A stretch of 64,000 nucleotides of DNA. Origin: an uncultured Oscillibacter sp. Its GTDB lineage: Bacteria; Bacillota; Clostridia; Oscillospirales; Oscillospiraceae. Below, in pieces: positions 57,317 through 64,000 of this stretch. The stretch spans positions 62,001 through 126,000 of the forward strand of contig CAJKKQ010000004.1 of NCBI GenBank assembly GCA_905200545.1. Direction: 5' to 3'. The notes below the pieces were generated by a model. The model worked only from the letters and a program-made list of their open reading frames with translations. It did no database searches and was not told the origin of the DNA. The position numbers were made by a program, and so were the translations under genes. Position 1 is the first letter of the stretch, and every line of letters starts with the position of its first letter.

Positions 57317-57906
57317 GCGCACTGCTGATGAAGGATTTCTACCTGCTGTGGAAACAGCTGAAGGCCTTTTTGGTCATCATTCTGGTGTTCTCCGCCATTC
57401 CCGGCGGGTACAACACCGTCTTTGCCGTGGCCTATGCCGCTATGCTCCCCTATTCCTGCATTGCCTATGACGAGCGCAGCAAATGGGATCAGCTGGCGGC
57501 CATGATGCCCTACTCCACCCGGCAGCTGGTGCTCAGCCGCTACGTGCTGGGCTGGATCGCCGGGGCGGCAGCCTGCGGCATCTCCCTGGTGCTGCAGGGA
57601 ATCTTCTCCATCGTTCTGGAAAGCAGTGTTTTCCCCGCCTCCCTGCTGCTGGCCTTTTTCACCTGCATTTTGATCATGGCCATTACCCTGCCTCTGATCT
57701 TCCGCTTCGGGGTGGAGCGGGGCCGTCTCCTCATGTTTTTTCTGATCTTCCTGGTGTGCGGCTCTGCCGGTGCCTTGGGCGGCATCACAGAGAACTATTC
57801 CGAGGCCCTGCCGGCTCCCGTGTGGCTCATCGTCCCGGCAGCCCTGGTGCTCACCGCCGTGTCCATTCCCGTGTCCATCCGGTGCTATGCCCGCCGCAGC
57901 TGGTGA
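57313..57906 (+). CDS. ABC-2-type transporter permease
   Basis: The protein has 197 residues. About six hydrophobic helices span the protein: LLMKDFYLLWKQLKAFLVII, VAYAAMLPYSCIAYDERSKW (a block of the ABC-2 permease family in Clostridia), YVLGWIAGAAACGISLVL, PASLLLAFFTCILIMAITLP, RLLMFFLIFLVCGSAG and VWLIVPAALVLTAVSI. It partners the ATPase encoded before it. AAAGGA lies close to its ATG. Confidence 0.85.
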   Translation: MSALLMKDFYLLWKQLKAFLVIILVFSAIPGGYNTVFAVAYAAMLPYSCIAYDERSKWDQLAAMMPYSTRQLVLSRYVLGWIAGAAACGISLVLQGIFSIVLESSVFPASLLLAFFTCILIMAITLPLIFRFGVERGRLLMFFLIFLVCGSAGALGGITENYSEALPAPVWLIVPAALVLTAVSIPVSIRCYARRSW

Positions 57907-57914
57907 GGTGCCCC

Positions 57915-58004
57915 ATGAAAGAAGACCACCCCGTCCCGGAGCCCACCGCCCAGGATCTGGCCGCCCTGCTGGATCTGCTCTCCCAGGCCCTGATGGGACG
58001 ATAA
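57915..58004 (+). CDS. Possible 29-residue microprotein at the operon end
   Basis: The frame reads MKEDHPVPEPTAQDLAALLD and ends LLSQALMGR. It starts 8 bases after the permease stop, with GAGGTG just upstream, and ends before the terminator. It would be an acidic N-terminus plus a short amphipathic helix. Chance cannot be excluded for so short a frame. Confidence 0.4.
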   Translation: MKEDHPVPEPTAQDLAALLDLLSQALMGR

Positions 58005-58014
58005 GCGCACAATA

Positions 58015-58050
58015 AACCCCCGGAGACGTGCATGCGTCTCCGGGGGTTCT
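58015..58050. terminator. Bidirectional intrinsic terminator
   Basis: A 14-bp stem (58015-58028 with 58035-58048) with a 6-base loop lies between convergent operons. Confidence 0.8.
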
Positions 58051-58066
58051 TTTGGTTTGATCCCTC

Positions 58067-59680
58067 TCAGCCCCACATGGCGGAGAGGGTGGGAATGACC
58101 TGCTTTTTCCGGGACATCACCTTGGGCAAAAAGGCAGAGTTTTCGGCGTTTTTCAGATTGAAGGCCTGGCGGATGGGCTCTTCGTTGCCGGTGAAGATCA
58201 GCTGCGTGCCCTCCAGCAGCACGTCGGTGATCATCAGCACCACCATCTCCAATCCCCGGGCCTTGCGGTTTTTCTCCATGGCCGCCAGGAACTCCTCCTT
58301 GCGCTTGAGGAGCCGGTCGGAATCCATGCAGGTGATCTGGCTCACCGCCAGGGTGTGGCCGGCGATGTGGAACTCCTTGTAGTCCGTACCCAGCATGGCC
58401 TCCACGCTCTTGTCGTCCCCGCTGGTGGCGGAGAAGATGGCCTTGCCCAGATCCTCCAGGGAGACATTGGCGATCTTGGCCATCCGGGTGGCCACATCGA
58501 TATCCCGCCGGGTGCAGGTGGGGGATTTGAACATGACGGTATCCGACACGATGGCTGCGGCCATGAGCCCCGCCATCTTTGCGGTGGGCATGAGGCCCTT
58601 TTCCTGATACATGCCCGCCACGATGGTGGTGGTGGAGCCCACAGGCTCGTTGCGCACATAGATGGGGTTGCTGGTCTCGATGTCCGCCAGGCGGTGGTGG
58701 TCCACGATCTCCAGGATCTCCGCCTGCTCCAGGCCGTGGACGGACTGGGCCCGCTCGTTGTGGTCCATCAGCACCACCCGCTTGCGGCGGGGACGCAGCA
58801 GATGGAAGCGGGACAGCGTACCCACCACCCGCTCCTCCTCATCCAGGATGGGGTAGGCCCGGAAGCGGCTTTCCAGCACGGCGTCCTTGACGTCGTCGAT
58901 ATAGTCGTCCAGATGGAAGCACACCAGGTCCTTGCTCTTGCAGATGCTGGAGATGGGCAAGGCGTGGCAGATGAGCCGCACCGCCCGGTAGGCGTCAAAG
59001 GGCGTGGAGATGATGCACGTCTCCCCGTCTGTGGCCACCAGCTCCGGCGACACCTCCGCCTGGCAGACGATGACGCAGCTGACCTTCTTCTCCAGGGCCC
59101 GGCGGATCATATCCGGCTGATCGCCGCAGATGACGATGCTGTTTTCGTCAAAGGACACCAGATTCTCCCGGCTGGCCGGCAGGGCGATGATGACCTCGCC
59201 GGAGAGAATGTCCCGGATCTGGCCGTCCTCGTTGAGGATCTTGCCCTCCAGCACCGACAGCAGGTTGTAGACCGGCACCTCCCCCACCTGGGGATTGCGG
59301 ACAGAAGACATATCGTAGTTGGCCACGTCTCCGGCGGAGAGCATGCCGTACAGGGTGCCGTCCTCATTGGTGACCGGCAGGGCAGAGATCCGCTCCTTCT
59401 GCATGGTCTGCCAGCCCCGGCTGATGGTGGCGGCGGGAGAGAGCGTGGGGGGCGTGTCGTAGTCCAGATCCCGCACCTGGGTACGCACGTCGGTCAAAAG
59501 CCGCGGCGGCTGGAAGCCGAAGCGGTCCAGCACGATCTGAGTCTCATCGCTGATCTGCCCCAGACGGGCGGCCTTGTATCGCCGGTCTCCCAGAGCATTT
59601 TTCAGCGCTGCGTATGCCATGGCGGAAATCACGGAATCCGTGTCCGGGTTCCGGTGTCCGGTGATGTAAATGGTATCCAT
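58067..59680 (-). CDS. Manganese-dependent inorganic pyrophosphatase with CBS and DRTGG domains
   Basis: The protein has 537 residues, family II PPase of the regulated type. The DHH domain is split. The N-terminal ITGHRNPDTDSVISAMAYAA holds metal ligands, then come a CBS motif (about 70-130), a DRTGG domain (about 165-250), a second CBS (about 250-300), and the rest of the catalytic core with LEIVDHHRLADIE and ATSGDDKSVEAMLG. It hydrolyses PPi. In relatives the CBS pair binds AMP/ADP and diadenosine polyphosphates to tune activity. ATG 59680 follows an AGAGGA stretch; an upstream ATG at 59710 is less well placed. Confidence 0.93.
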   Translation of the reverse strand: MDTIYITGHRNPDTDSVISAMAYAALKNALGDRRYKAARLGQISDETQIVLDRFGFQPPRLLTDVRTQVRDLDYDTPPTLSPAATISRGWQTMQKERISALPVTNEDGTLYGMLSAGDVANYDMSSVRNPQVGEVPVYNLLSVLEGKILNEDGQIRDILSGEVIIALPASRENLVSFDENSIVICGDQPDMIRRALEKKVSCVIVCQAEVSPELVATDGETCIISTPFDAYRAVRLICHALPISSICKSKDLVCFHLDDYIDDVKDAVLESRFRAYPILDEEERVVGTLSRFHLLRPRRKRVVLMDHNERAQSVHGLEQAEILEIVDHHRLADIETSNPIYVRNEPVGSTTTIVAGMYQEKGLMPTAKMAGLMAAAIVSDTVMFKSPTCTRRDIDVATRMAKIANVSLEDLGKAIFSATSGDDKSVEAMLGTDYKEFHIAGHTLAVSQITCMDSDRLLKRKEEFLAAMEKNRKARGLEMVVLMITDVLLEGTQLIFTGNEEPIRQAFNLKNAENSAFLPKVMSRKKQVIPTLSAMWG

Positions 59681-59739
59681 ATCCTCTTCCTCTCCCGGGA
59701 TGACCCTCATCCCTTTCGATCTTGTTTTTTCCGTATGAT

Positions 59740-59768
59740 ATTATGCTGCCCCGGGGCGGCTTTGTCAA
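59740..59768 (-). promoter_or_regulatory. Sigma-A-like promoter of the pyrophosphatase gene
   Basis: On the minus strand a perfect TTGACA (59763-59768) and CATAAT (59740-59745) are separated by 17 bases. Confidence 0.6.
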
Positions 59769-59851
59769 TCGCCAGCCTTGCGAATTTGTTGCGCAAAAGC
59801 TCCGTAATTTGGTAATTTTGCCGCACAATTTCCGTTAATTATCCGGTAAAC

Positions 59852-59870
59852 GATTGCGGCAATCGATTGC
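59852..59870. promoter_or_regulatory. Overlapping palindromes upstream of the pyrophosphatase gene
   Basis: GATTGCGGCAATC (59852-59864) and GCAATCGATTGC (59859-59870) are both perfect inverted repeats sharing an arm. They lie between the aminopeptidase terminator and the pyrophosphatase promoter. The binding protein is unknown. Confidence 0.4.
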
Positions 59871-59890
59871 TGCCGGTAGGGGACAAAGGA

Positions 59891-59924
59891 GCCGGGGCAC
59901 AGGCATCCGCCTGCGCCCCGGCTT
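59891..59924 (-). terminator. Intrinsic terminator after the aminopeptidase gene
   Basis: The 14-bp stem has one position that pairs G-U only on the minus strand (arms 59891-59904 and 59909-59922), so it favours termination of the minus-strand gene. Confidence 0.65.
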
Positions 59925-59931
59925 CCCGGTC

Positions 59932-61002
59932 TTACAAAATCATCAGTTCCTTGGGGGCCAGGGTAATGTCGGTGCAGCCCCCCTCCGTCAGCACCACCAC
60001 ATCCTCGATGCGCACCCCCAGCCGTCCCGGCAGGTAGATGCCCGGCTCTGCGGAGATCACCGCTCCCACCGGCAGGGGCTTGTCATTGCCCGGCGTGGCG
60101 TTGGGGGCCTCGTGGATCTCCACGCCCACGCCGTGACCGAAGCTGTGGCCGAAATACGGCCCGTAGCCCGCCTGCTCAATGATGTCCCGGGCAGCGCCGT
60201 CCACCGCCCGTCCCGTGGCTCCGCCCCGGGCGGCGGCAATGCCCGCCTTCTGGGCGGAGAGCACCGTGTCGTACACCCGGCGCATCTCCTCCGTCACATG
60301 GCCCACCGCCACGGTGCGGGTCATGTCGGAGCAGTACCCGTGGTAGATACAGCCGAAGTCCATGGTGACAAACTCCCCATCCTGCACCGCCCGCTCCGAG
60401 GGTACCCCGTGGGGGAGGCTCCCGTTGGGGCCGGACACCACCACCGGGTCAAAGGACATGTTCTCCGCCCCCAGGTGGAGCATCAGGTACTGCAGCCGGG
60501 CAGCGATCTCCTTTTCCGTGACGCCCGGGCGGATCTCCCCCAGGATCTGCGCAAAGGCCTGTTCGGCGATCCGCTGGGCGGCGATCATGGCCTCCAGCTC
60601 CTCCGGATCCTTCACCGTCCGCAGCTGCCACAAAAGGTCCGTGGCAGGCACCAGCTCACAGGAGAGTGCCTTTCCGTAGGCCTCCCGCTCCCGGACGGTC
60701 ATGTAGGCGTCCTCAAAGCCCAGGCGGCGGATGCCCTCCTTTTTTACGATCTCCTCCGTCAGCACACCGTAGCCCCGTCCGGCACCGGTCTCCAGCAGCT
60801 CCGCCCGGACGCAGCGGCCCGCTGCCTCCGTGTAGCGGGAATCCGTCATATAATAGGCGCCTTTCCGGGTCACCAGCGCCACGCCGTCGGTGCCGGCGCT
60901 GTGGAAGCCGGAGGCGTAGAAGCGGTTGGCCTCCCCGGTGACCAGCATGCCATCCAGGCCCAACTCCTCCAGCCGGGCGGAGATCTTCTCAAAATGATCC
61001 AT
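59932..61002 (-). CDS. Xaa-Pro aminopeptidase-type metallopeptidase (M24B)
   Basis: The protein has 356 residues. The N-terminal creatinase-like domain (1 to about 125) precedes the pita-bread domain. The five metal ligands are visible: two Asp in VTMDFGCIYHGYCSDMTRTV, His in GHSFGHGVGVEIHE, Glu in VISAEPGIYLPG, and Glu in GVRIEDVVVLTEGG. It releases N-terminal residues preceding proline; the size and layout match YpdF/PepP-like aminopeptidases of Firmicutes. ATG 61002 has GAGGAGG 6 bases upstream. It is monocistronic, with a good promoter and a hairpin in its leader. Confidence 0.93.
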   Translation of the reverse strand: MDHFEKISARLEELGLDGMLVTGEANRFYASGFHSAGTDGVALVTRKGAYYMTDSRYTEAAGRCVRAELLETGAGRGYGVLTEEIVKKEGIRRLGFEDAYMTVREREAYGKALSCELVPATDLLWQLRTVKDPEELEAMIAAQRIAEQAFAQILGEIRPGVTEKEIAARLQYLMLHLGAENMSFDPVVVSGPNGSLPHGVPSERAVQDGEFVTMDFGCIYHGYCSDMTRTVAVGHVTEEMRRVYDTVLSAQKAGIAAARGGATGRAVDGAARDIIEQAGYGPYFGHSFGHGVGVEIHEAPNATPGNDKPLPVGAVISAEPGIYLPGRLGVRIEDVVVLTEGGCTDITLAPKELMIL

Positions 61003-61015
61003 TGCAACCTCCTCA

Positions 61016-61036
61016 GACGGCACACGCCGTGCCGTC
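61016..61036 (-). promoter_or_regulatory. Hairpin in the aminopeptidase mRNA leader
   Basis: GACGGCAC/GTGCCGTC (61016-61036) with a 5-base loop lies next to the GAGGAGG site and could modulate translation. Confidence 0.35.
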
Positions 61037-61055
61037 TTATCCGCGATTTTTTCCC

Positions 61056-61084
61056 ACTATAACACCGCCCCACCCCCCTGTCAA
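61056..61084 (-). promoter_or_regulatory. Sigma-A promoter of the aminopeptidase gene
   Basis: On the minus strand a perfect TTGACA (61079-61084) and TATAGT (61056-61061) are separated by 17 bases. Confidence 0.7.
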
Positions 61085-61175
61085 CGGCACGGTCAGGCTG
61101 GGACTTTAACCCGCAGCTTCCGCATTTTTCCACATTCCCCCGGTTTCTATGCCGCCATTTTGGTGAAAATGACAG

Positions 61176-61204
61176 TTGACTTTATCTCTTTAAAGCTGTA
61201 TGTT
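61176..61204 (+). promoter_or_regulatory. Sigma-A promoter of the COG2984-type transporter operon leader
   Basis: TTGACT (61176-61181) and TATGTT (61199-61204) are separated by 17 bases. The leader to the first transporter gene is about 245 bases, far longer than needed, and contains a small reading frame and a terminator. Apart from these elements I see nothing else between 61085 and 61457. Confidence 0.65.
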
Positions 61205-61252
61205 GTAAAAGAAATCTACAGCCGGAGGAACCGGCGGAAAGGAGCCCACGCC

Positions 61253-61360
61253 ATGATGATCTTCTGCAGCCGCACCCTGGGTTCTTACCGCTTTACCAAG
61301 GTCCGCTTTGCGGGCCGCTATTACCGTGCACAAACGCAATCCCGTCCGGCTAACAGATGA
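61253..61360 (+). CDS. Possible 35-residue leader peptide, rich in Arg, Tyr and Phe
   Basis: The frame starts at ATG 61253 with AAAGGAG 8 bases upstream and ends at TGA 61360, 25 bases before a strong terminator stem. It reads MMIFCSRTLGSYRFTKVRFA and then GRYYRAQTQSRPANR. It has seven or more arginines, three Tyr including a tandem pair, and three Phe. The position between promoter and terminator is that of an attenuator peptide. A stand-alone microprotein with its own terminator is the alternative. Confidence 0.5.
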   Translation: MMIFCSRTLGSYRFTKVRFAGRYYRAQTQSRPANR

Positions 61361-61384
61361 TTTCCCGCTTTCCTTTGTAAGAAG

Positions 61385-61417
61385 AGCGGCTCTGTTTTCG
61401 GACAGGGCCGCTTTTTT
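61385..61417 (+). terminator. Strong terminator upstream of the transporter genes, possible attenuator
   Basis: An 11-bp stem with one G-U pair (61385-61395 with 61402-61412) is followed by T6. It stands between promoter and first transporter gene. GGGCCGCT inside the small frame (about 61314-61321) can pair with the 5' arm AGCGGCTC, giving a possible antiterminator. Confidence 0.75.
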
Positions 61418-61457
61418 GATTTCCCCCCGCAACTTCCATGAGAAAAGGAGAATTGTG

Positions 61458-62450
61458 ATGAAAAAGAAGCTCTTTGCATGTTTGCTCTCCGCCGCCATGG
61501 TTCTGAGCCTAGCCGCCTGCGGAGGCACCACCGAAACCGAAACCACCGACACCGAAGGCTCCGACTCTGAGGGCCAGACCTACACCATCGGCGTGATCCA
61601 GCAGATGCAGCATGAGGCGCTGGACGCCGCCACCCAGGGCTTCCAGGACGCCGTAGCCGAGCTCTTCGGCGACCAGGCCTCCGTGGAGGTTCAGAACGCC
61701 TCCGGTGAGGCAGCCAACTGCTCCACCATTGTGGGCAGCTTCGTCTCCTCCGGTGTGGATCTCATCATGGCCAACGGCACCACCGCCCTGCAGTCCGCTG
61801 CCGCCGCCACCACCACTATCCCCATCCTGGGCACCTCCATCACCGAGTACGGCGTGGCCCTGGGCATTGACGGCTTCACCGGCACCACCGGCATGAATGT
61901 CTCCGGCACTTCCGACCTGGCTCCTCTGGACCAGCAGGCCGCCATGCTGCAGGAGTGGTTCCCCGACGCCAAGAACGTGGGCCTTCTCTACTGCTCCGCC
62001 GAGCCCAACAGCCTCTATCAGGTAGAGACCGTCCAGGGCTACCTGGAGGAGATGGGCTACACCTGCACCCCCTACTCCTTCTCTGACTCCAACGACCTCT
62101 CTGCCGTGGCCACCAACGCCTGCGCCCAGAGCGACGTTCTCTACATCCCCACCGACAACACTGCCGCCACCAACGCCGAGCTTATCGGCAACATCGCCCA
62201 GTCCTCCGCCACCCCCATCATCGCGGGTGAGGAGGGCATCTGCTCCGGCTGCGGCGTGGCCACTCTGACCATCAGCTACTATGACATCGGCTATGCCACC
62301 GGCAAGATGGCCTATGAGATCCTGGTCAACGGTGCCGATCCCGCCGAGATGGAGATCGAATACGCGCCCCAGTTCACCAAGAAGTACAACCCCGACATGT
62401 GCGATGCCCTGGGCCTGACGGCTCCCGAGGGCTATGAGGCCATCGGCTGA
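61458..62450 (+). CDS. ABC transporter substrate-binding lipoprotein (ABC_sub_bind / COG2984, TrpX-like)
   Basis: The protein has 330 residues and starts at ATG 61458 behind AAAAGGAG. The signal peptide ends in the lipobox LAAC, followed by an acidic Thr/Glu linker. The mature part reads YTIGVIQQMQHEALDAATQG, ANGTTALQSAAAATTTIPIL, GTSITEYGVALGI and VLYIPTDNTAATNAELIGNI, the ABC_sub_bind family pattern. Members in streptococci and bacilli carry tryptophan or other aromatic/heterocyclic ligands (TrpX). Here the ligand is unknown. The permease and ATPase genes follow. Confidence 0.9.
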   Translation: MKKKLFACLLSAAMVLSLAACGGTTETETTDTEGSDSEGQTYTIGVIQQMQHEALDAATQGFQDAVAELFGDQASVEVQNASGEAANCSTIVGSFVSSGVDLIMANGTTALQSAAAATTTIPILGTSITEYGVALGIDGFTGTTGMNVSGTSDLAPLDQQAAMLQEWFPDAKNVGLLYCSAEPNSLYQVETVQGYLEEMGYTCTPYSFSDSNDLSAVATNACAQSDVLYIPTDNTAATNAELIGNIAQSSATPIIAGEEGICSGCGVATLTISYYDIGYATGKMAYEILVNGADPAEMEIEYAPQFTKKYNPDMCDALGLTAPEGYEAIG

Positions 62451-62478
62451 GGCTGATTTTCAAAAAAAGCGACAAAAG

Positions 62479-62513
62479 GCGGCGGAAAACCTTTTCTTTT
62501 CCGCCGCTTTTTG
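62479..62513 (+). terminator. Intercistronic terminator between binding-protein and permease genes
   Basis: An 11-bp stem GCGGCGGAAAA/TTTTCCGCCGC with a 7-base loop is followed by T5. Partial readthrough would give more binding protein than permease, a common design. Confidence 0.75.
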
Positions 62514-62586
62514 CTATGATGCCTTTTGGTTATCCATTTACACAACGGCCCCGACGGCGTGTCAGGGCAACAGGGAGGAATTTCAC

Positions 62587-63540
62587 TTGAATATCATGCA
62601 CCTGGTCAACGCCTTGCCGGGCGTTGCGGCCCAGGGCCTCATCTGGGGCATTATGGCCATCGGCGTCTACCTGACGTTCCGCATTCTGGATGTGGCGGAT
62701 CTGACGGTGGACGGCACCATGGCCACCGGCGGCGCCACGTTCATCATGCTGACCATGGCCGGCGTCTCCATGCCGCTGGCCCTGCTGGGGTCGTTCCTGG
62801 CGGGCATGGCCGCCGGCTTTGTCACCGGCTTTTTCCACACCGTGTGCGGCATTCCCGCCATTCTGGCAGGCATTCTCACCCAGCTGGCCCTTTACTCGGT
62901 GAACCTCAGGATCATGGGGCAGTCCAACCAGCCCGTCAGCTCCCGGGAGTACGACCTGCTGGTGAACCAGCAGAACGTCTCCGTGGTGAGCCTGGAGAAC
63001 CCCATCTTCATCTCCGCCGTGTTTGTGGCCCTCATCATCGCGCTTCTCTACTGGTTCTTCGGCACGGAGCTGGGCGCCTCCCTGCGGGCCACCGGCTCCA
63101 ACCCCAACATGTCCCGGGCCCAGGGCATCAACACCAGCTTCACCACGGTGCTGGGCCTGATGATCTCCAACGGCCTGGTAGCCCTCTCTTCCGCGCTGCT
63201 GGCCCAGTACCAGGGCTTTGCGGACGTGAACATGGGCCGGGGCGCCATCGTCATCGGCCTGGCCGCCGTCATCATCGGCGAGGTGATCTTCGGCAAGCTC
63301 TTCCGGAACTTCGCCCTGAAGCTCTTCGCCGTGGCTATCGGCTCCATCCTCTACTACCTGGTGTGCCAGGTGGTCATCTGGCTGGGTCTCAACACCAACG
63401 ACATGAAGCTCATCACCGCCTTGATCGTGGCCATCTTCCTGACCATCCCCAACTGGAAGGGCAAGGTCTTCCGCCCCCGGGCCAAGGCCATCTCCGCTGC
63501 GGCGGCAGACGATCAGAAGGGAGGCAGCCAGGATGCTTGA
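62587..63540 (+). CDS. ABC transporter permease (COG4120 type)
   Basis: The protein has 317 residues with about eight hydrophobic helices, related to the BPD_transp_2/LivHM class. Blocks are IMAIGVYLTFRILDVADLTV, TGGATFIMLTMAG, FFHTVCGIPAILAGILTQLA, LGASLRATGSNPNMSRAQGI and LAAVIIGEVIFGK. The start is probably TTG 62587, with GGGAGG 8 bases upstream; ATG 62596 is 17 bases from that site. Its stop overlaps the ATPase gene by 8 bases. Confidence 0.88.
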   Translation: MNIMHLVNALPGVAAQGLIWGIMAIGVYLTFRILDVADLTVDGTMATGGATFIMLTMAGVSMPLALLGSFLAGMAAGFVTGFFHTVCGIPAILAGILTQLALYSVNLRIMGQSNQPVSSREYDLLVNQQNVSVVSLENPIFISAVFVALIIALLYWFFGTELGASLRATGSNPNMSRAQGINTSFTTVLGLMISNGLVALSSALLAQYQGFADVNMGRGAIVIGLAAVIIGEVIFGKLFRNFALKLFAVAIGSILYYLVCQVVIWLGLNTNDMKLITALIVAIFLTIPNWKGKVFRPRAKAISAAAADDQKGGSQDA

Positions 63541-64000
63541 ACTGAAAAACATCTGCAAGACCTTCAATCCCGGCACCGTCAATGAGAAAAGGGCCCTGAC
63601 GGGGCTGAACCTCACCCTCAACGACGGGGACTTCGTCACCGTCATCGGCGGCAACGGCGCCGGCAAGTCCACCATGCTCAACGCCGTGGCAGGCACCTGG
63701 ATGGTGGACAGCGGCTCCATCCTCATCGACGGAACCGACGTCACCCGCCTGCCGGAGCACAAGCGGGCCGCCTTCATCGGCCGTGTGTTCCAGGATCCCA
63801 TGATGGGCACCGCCCCTACCATGCAGATCGAGGAAAACCTGGCTCTGGCCGCCCGCCGCGGAGAGCGCCGGGGCCTGGGCTGGGGCATCACCAAGGCGGA
63901 GCGGGCCCAGTACCGGGAGATGCTCCGTCGGCTGGATCTGGGCCTGGAGGATCGCCTCACCAGCAAGGTTGGTCTGCTCTCCGGCGGTCAGCGCCAGGCG
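63533..64000 (+). CDS. ABC transporter ATP-binding protein (COG1101 type), 3' end missing
   Basis: The first 156 residues are present. Walker A is GGNGAGKST (near 39-47), the Q-loop is GRVFQDPMMGTAPTMQIEEN, and the ABC signature LSGGQRQA stands at the window edge; Walker B lies outside. The insertion LAARRGERRGLGWGITKAER between Q-loop and signature is characteristic of the partner of ABC_sub_bind transporters. The ATG overlaps the permease stop by 8 bases, with GGAGG upstream. Confidence 0.9.
   Translation, partial: MLELKNICKTFNPGTVNEKRALTGLNLTLNDGDFVTVIGGNGAGKSTMLNAVAGTWMVDSGSILIDGTDVTRLPEHKRAAFIGRVFQDPMMGTAPTMQIEENLALAARRGERRGLGWGITKAERAQYREMLRRLDLGLEDRLTSKVGLLSGGQRQA

Noticed and set aside
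1..64000. CRISPR array, insertion sequence, prophage, tRNA or rRNA genes
   Set aside because: No spaced direct repeats, transposase motifs, cloverleaf-like sequences or conserved rRNA stretches were seen.

Overview
The window reads as chromosomal DNA of a GC-rich, endospore-forming, anaerobic Firmicute, most likely of the Oscillospiraceae/Ruminococcaceae (class Clostridia). The reasons are homologs of SpoVT and SpoIIID, rubrerythrin beside a Fur/PerR-type regulator, Gram-positive sigma-A-like promoters and strong AGGAGG-type ribosome binding sites, an LCP-family wall enzyme, an SLH-type surface protein, a DRTGG/CBS inorganic pyrophosphatase, and the glycogen set glgB-glgC-glgD-glgA-glgP with a GlgD subunit. 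The genus is inference. I saw no rRNA, tRNA, insertion sequence, CRISPR array or prophage.

Layout. 1-4.8 kb: partial peptide-binding lipoprotein, small membrane protein, DEAD-box helicase, small XRE regulator, ECF sigma/anti-sigma pair, TspO-like protein. 4.9-13.8 kb: glycogen operon on the minus strand behind a near-consensus promoter. 14.1-18.3 kb: spoVT, AGCS amino-acid symporter, two adjacent CobW/G3E GTPases, one very His-rich. 18.4-22.1 kb: XRE regulator fused to a degenerate desulfoferrodoxin-like module, a membrane-anchored XRE regulator, and an LtaS/sulfatase-fold membrane protein. 22.1-27.0 kb: uvrC, HPr, PerR-like/rubrerythrin pair, a repeat-bearing lipoprotein, a phosphoglycolate phosphatase-like HAD protein. 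27.1-35.3 kb: a complete histidine operon in which HisZ and HisG are one polypeptide. 35.4-38.7 kb: MerR-RDD fusion with a MerR-type promoter, PhnD-like lipoprotein, cupin. 38.8-40.3 kb: second ECF sigma/anti-sigma pair. 40.4-43.2 kb: aldolase-mtnA-deoD operon, likely a 5-deoxyribose/methylthioribose salvage route (DHAP shunt). 43.3-48.2 kb: lipoprotein, nitroreductase, HpcH/HpaI aldolase, aminotransferase, MATE pump. 48.4-51.7 kb: spoIIID behind a sigma-E-like promoter, a small unknown gene, LCP protein, SLH/transglutaminase protein. 51.7-55.9 kb: operon of LRR protein, VWA/metallopeptidase-like protein, AAA+ ATPase and NifU-like protein. 56.0-58.0 kb: GntR-ABC transporter operon with a perfect palindromic operator. 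58.1-61.0 kb: DRTGG/CBS pyrophosphatase and an aminopeptidase P-type enzyme. 61.2-64.0 kb: an ABC transporter of the BMP-unrelated COG2984/4120/1101 type, preceded by a short Arg/Tyr/Phe-rich reading frame and a strong intrinsic terminator that look like an attenuator.

How it fits together. The conspicuous pathways are storage polysaccharide turnover, histidine synthesis, peroxide-responsive protection, metal-chaperone GTPases and salvage of 5'-deoxynucleosides. Several regulators carry unusual fusions (XRE-desulfoferrodoxin-like, MerR-RDD), and several operons have operators or leaders that can be read directly from the DNA. All promoter, operator and terminator calls are visual pattern matches, and all family calls come from motif recognition without database searches.
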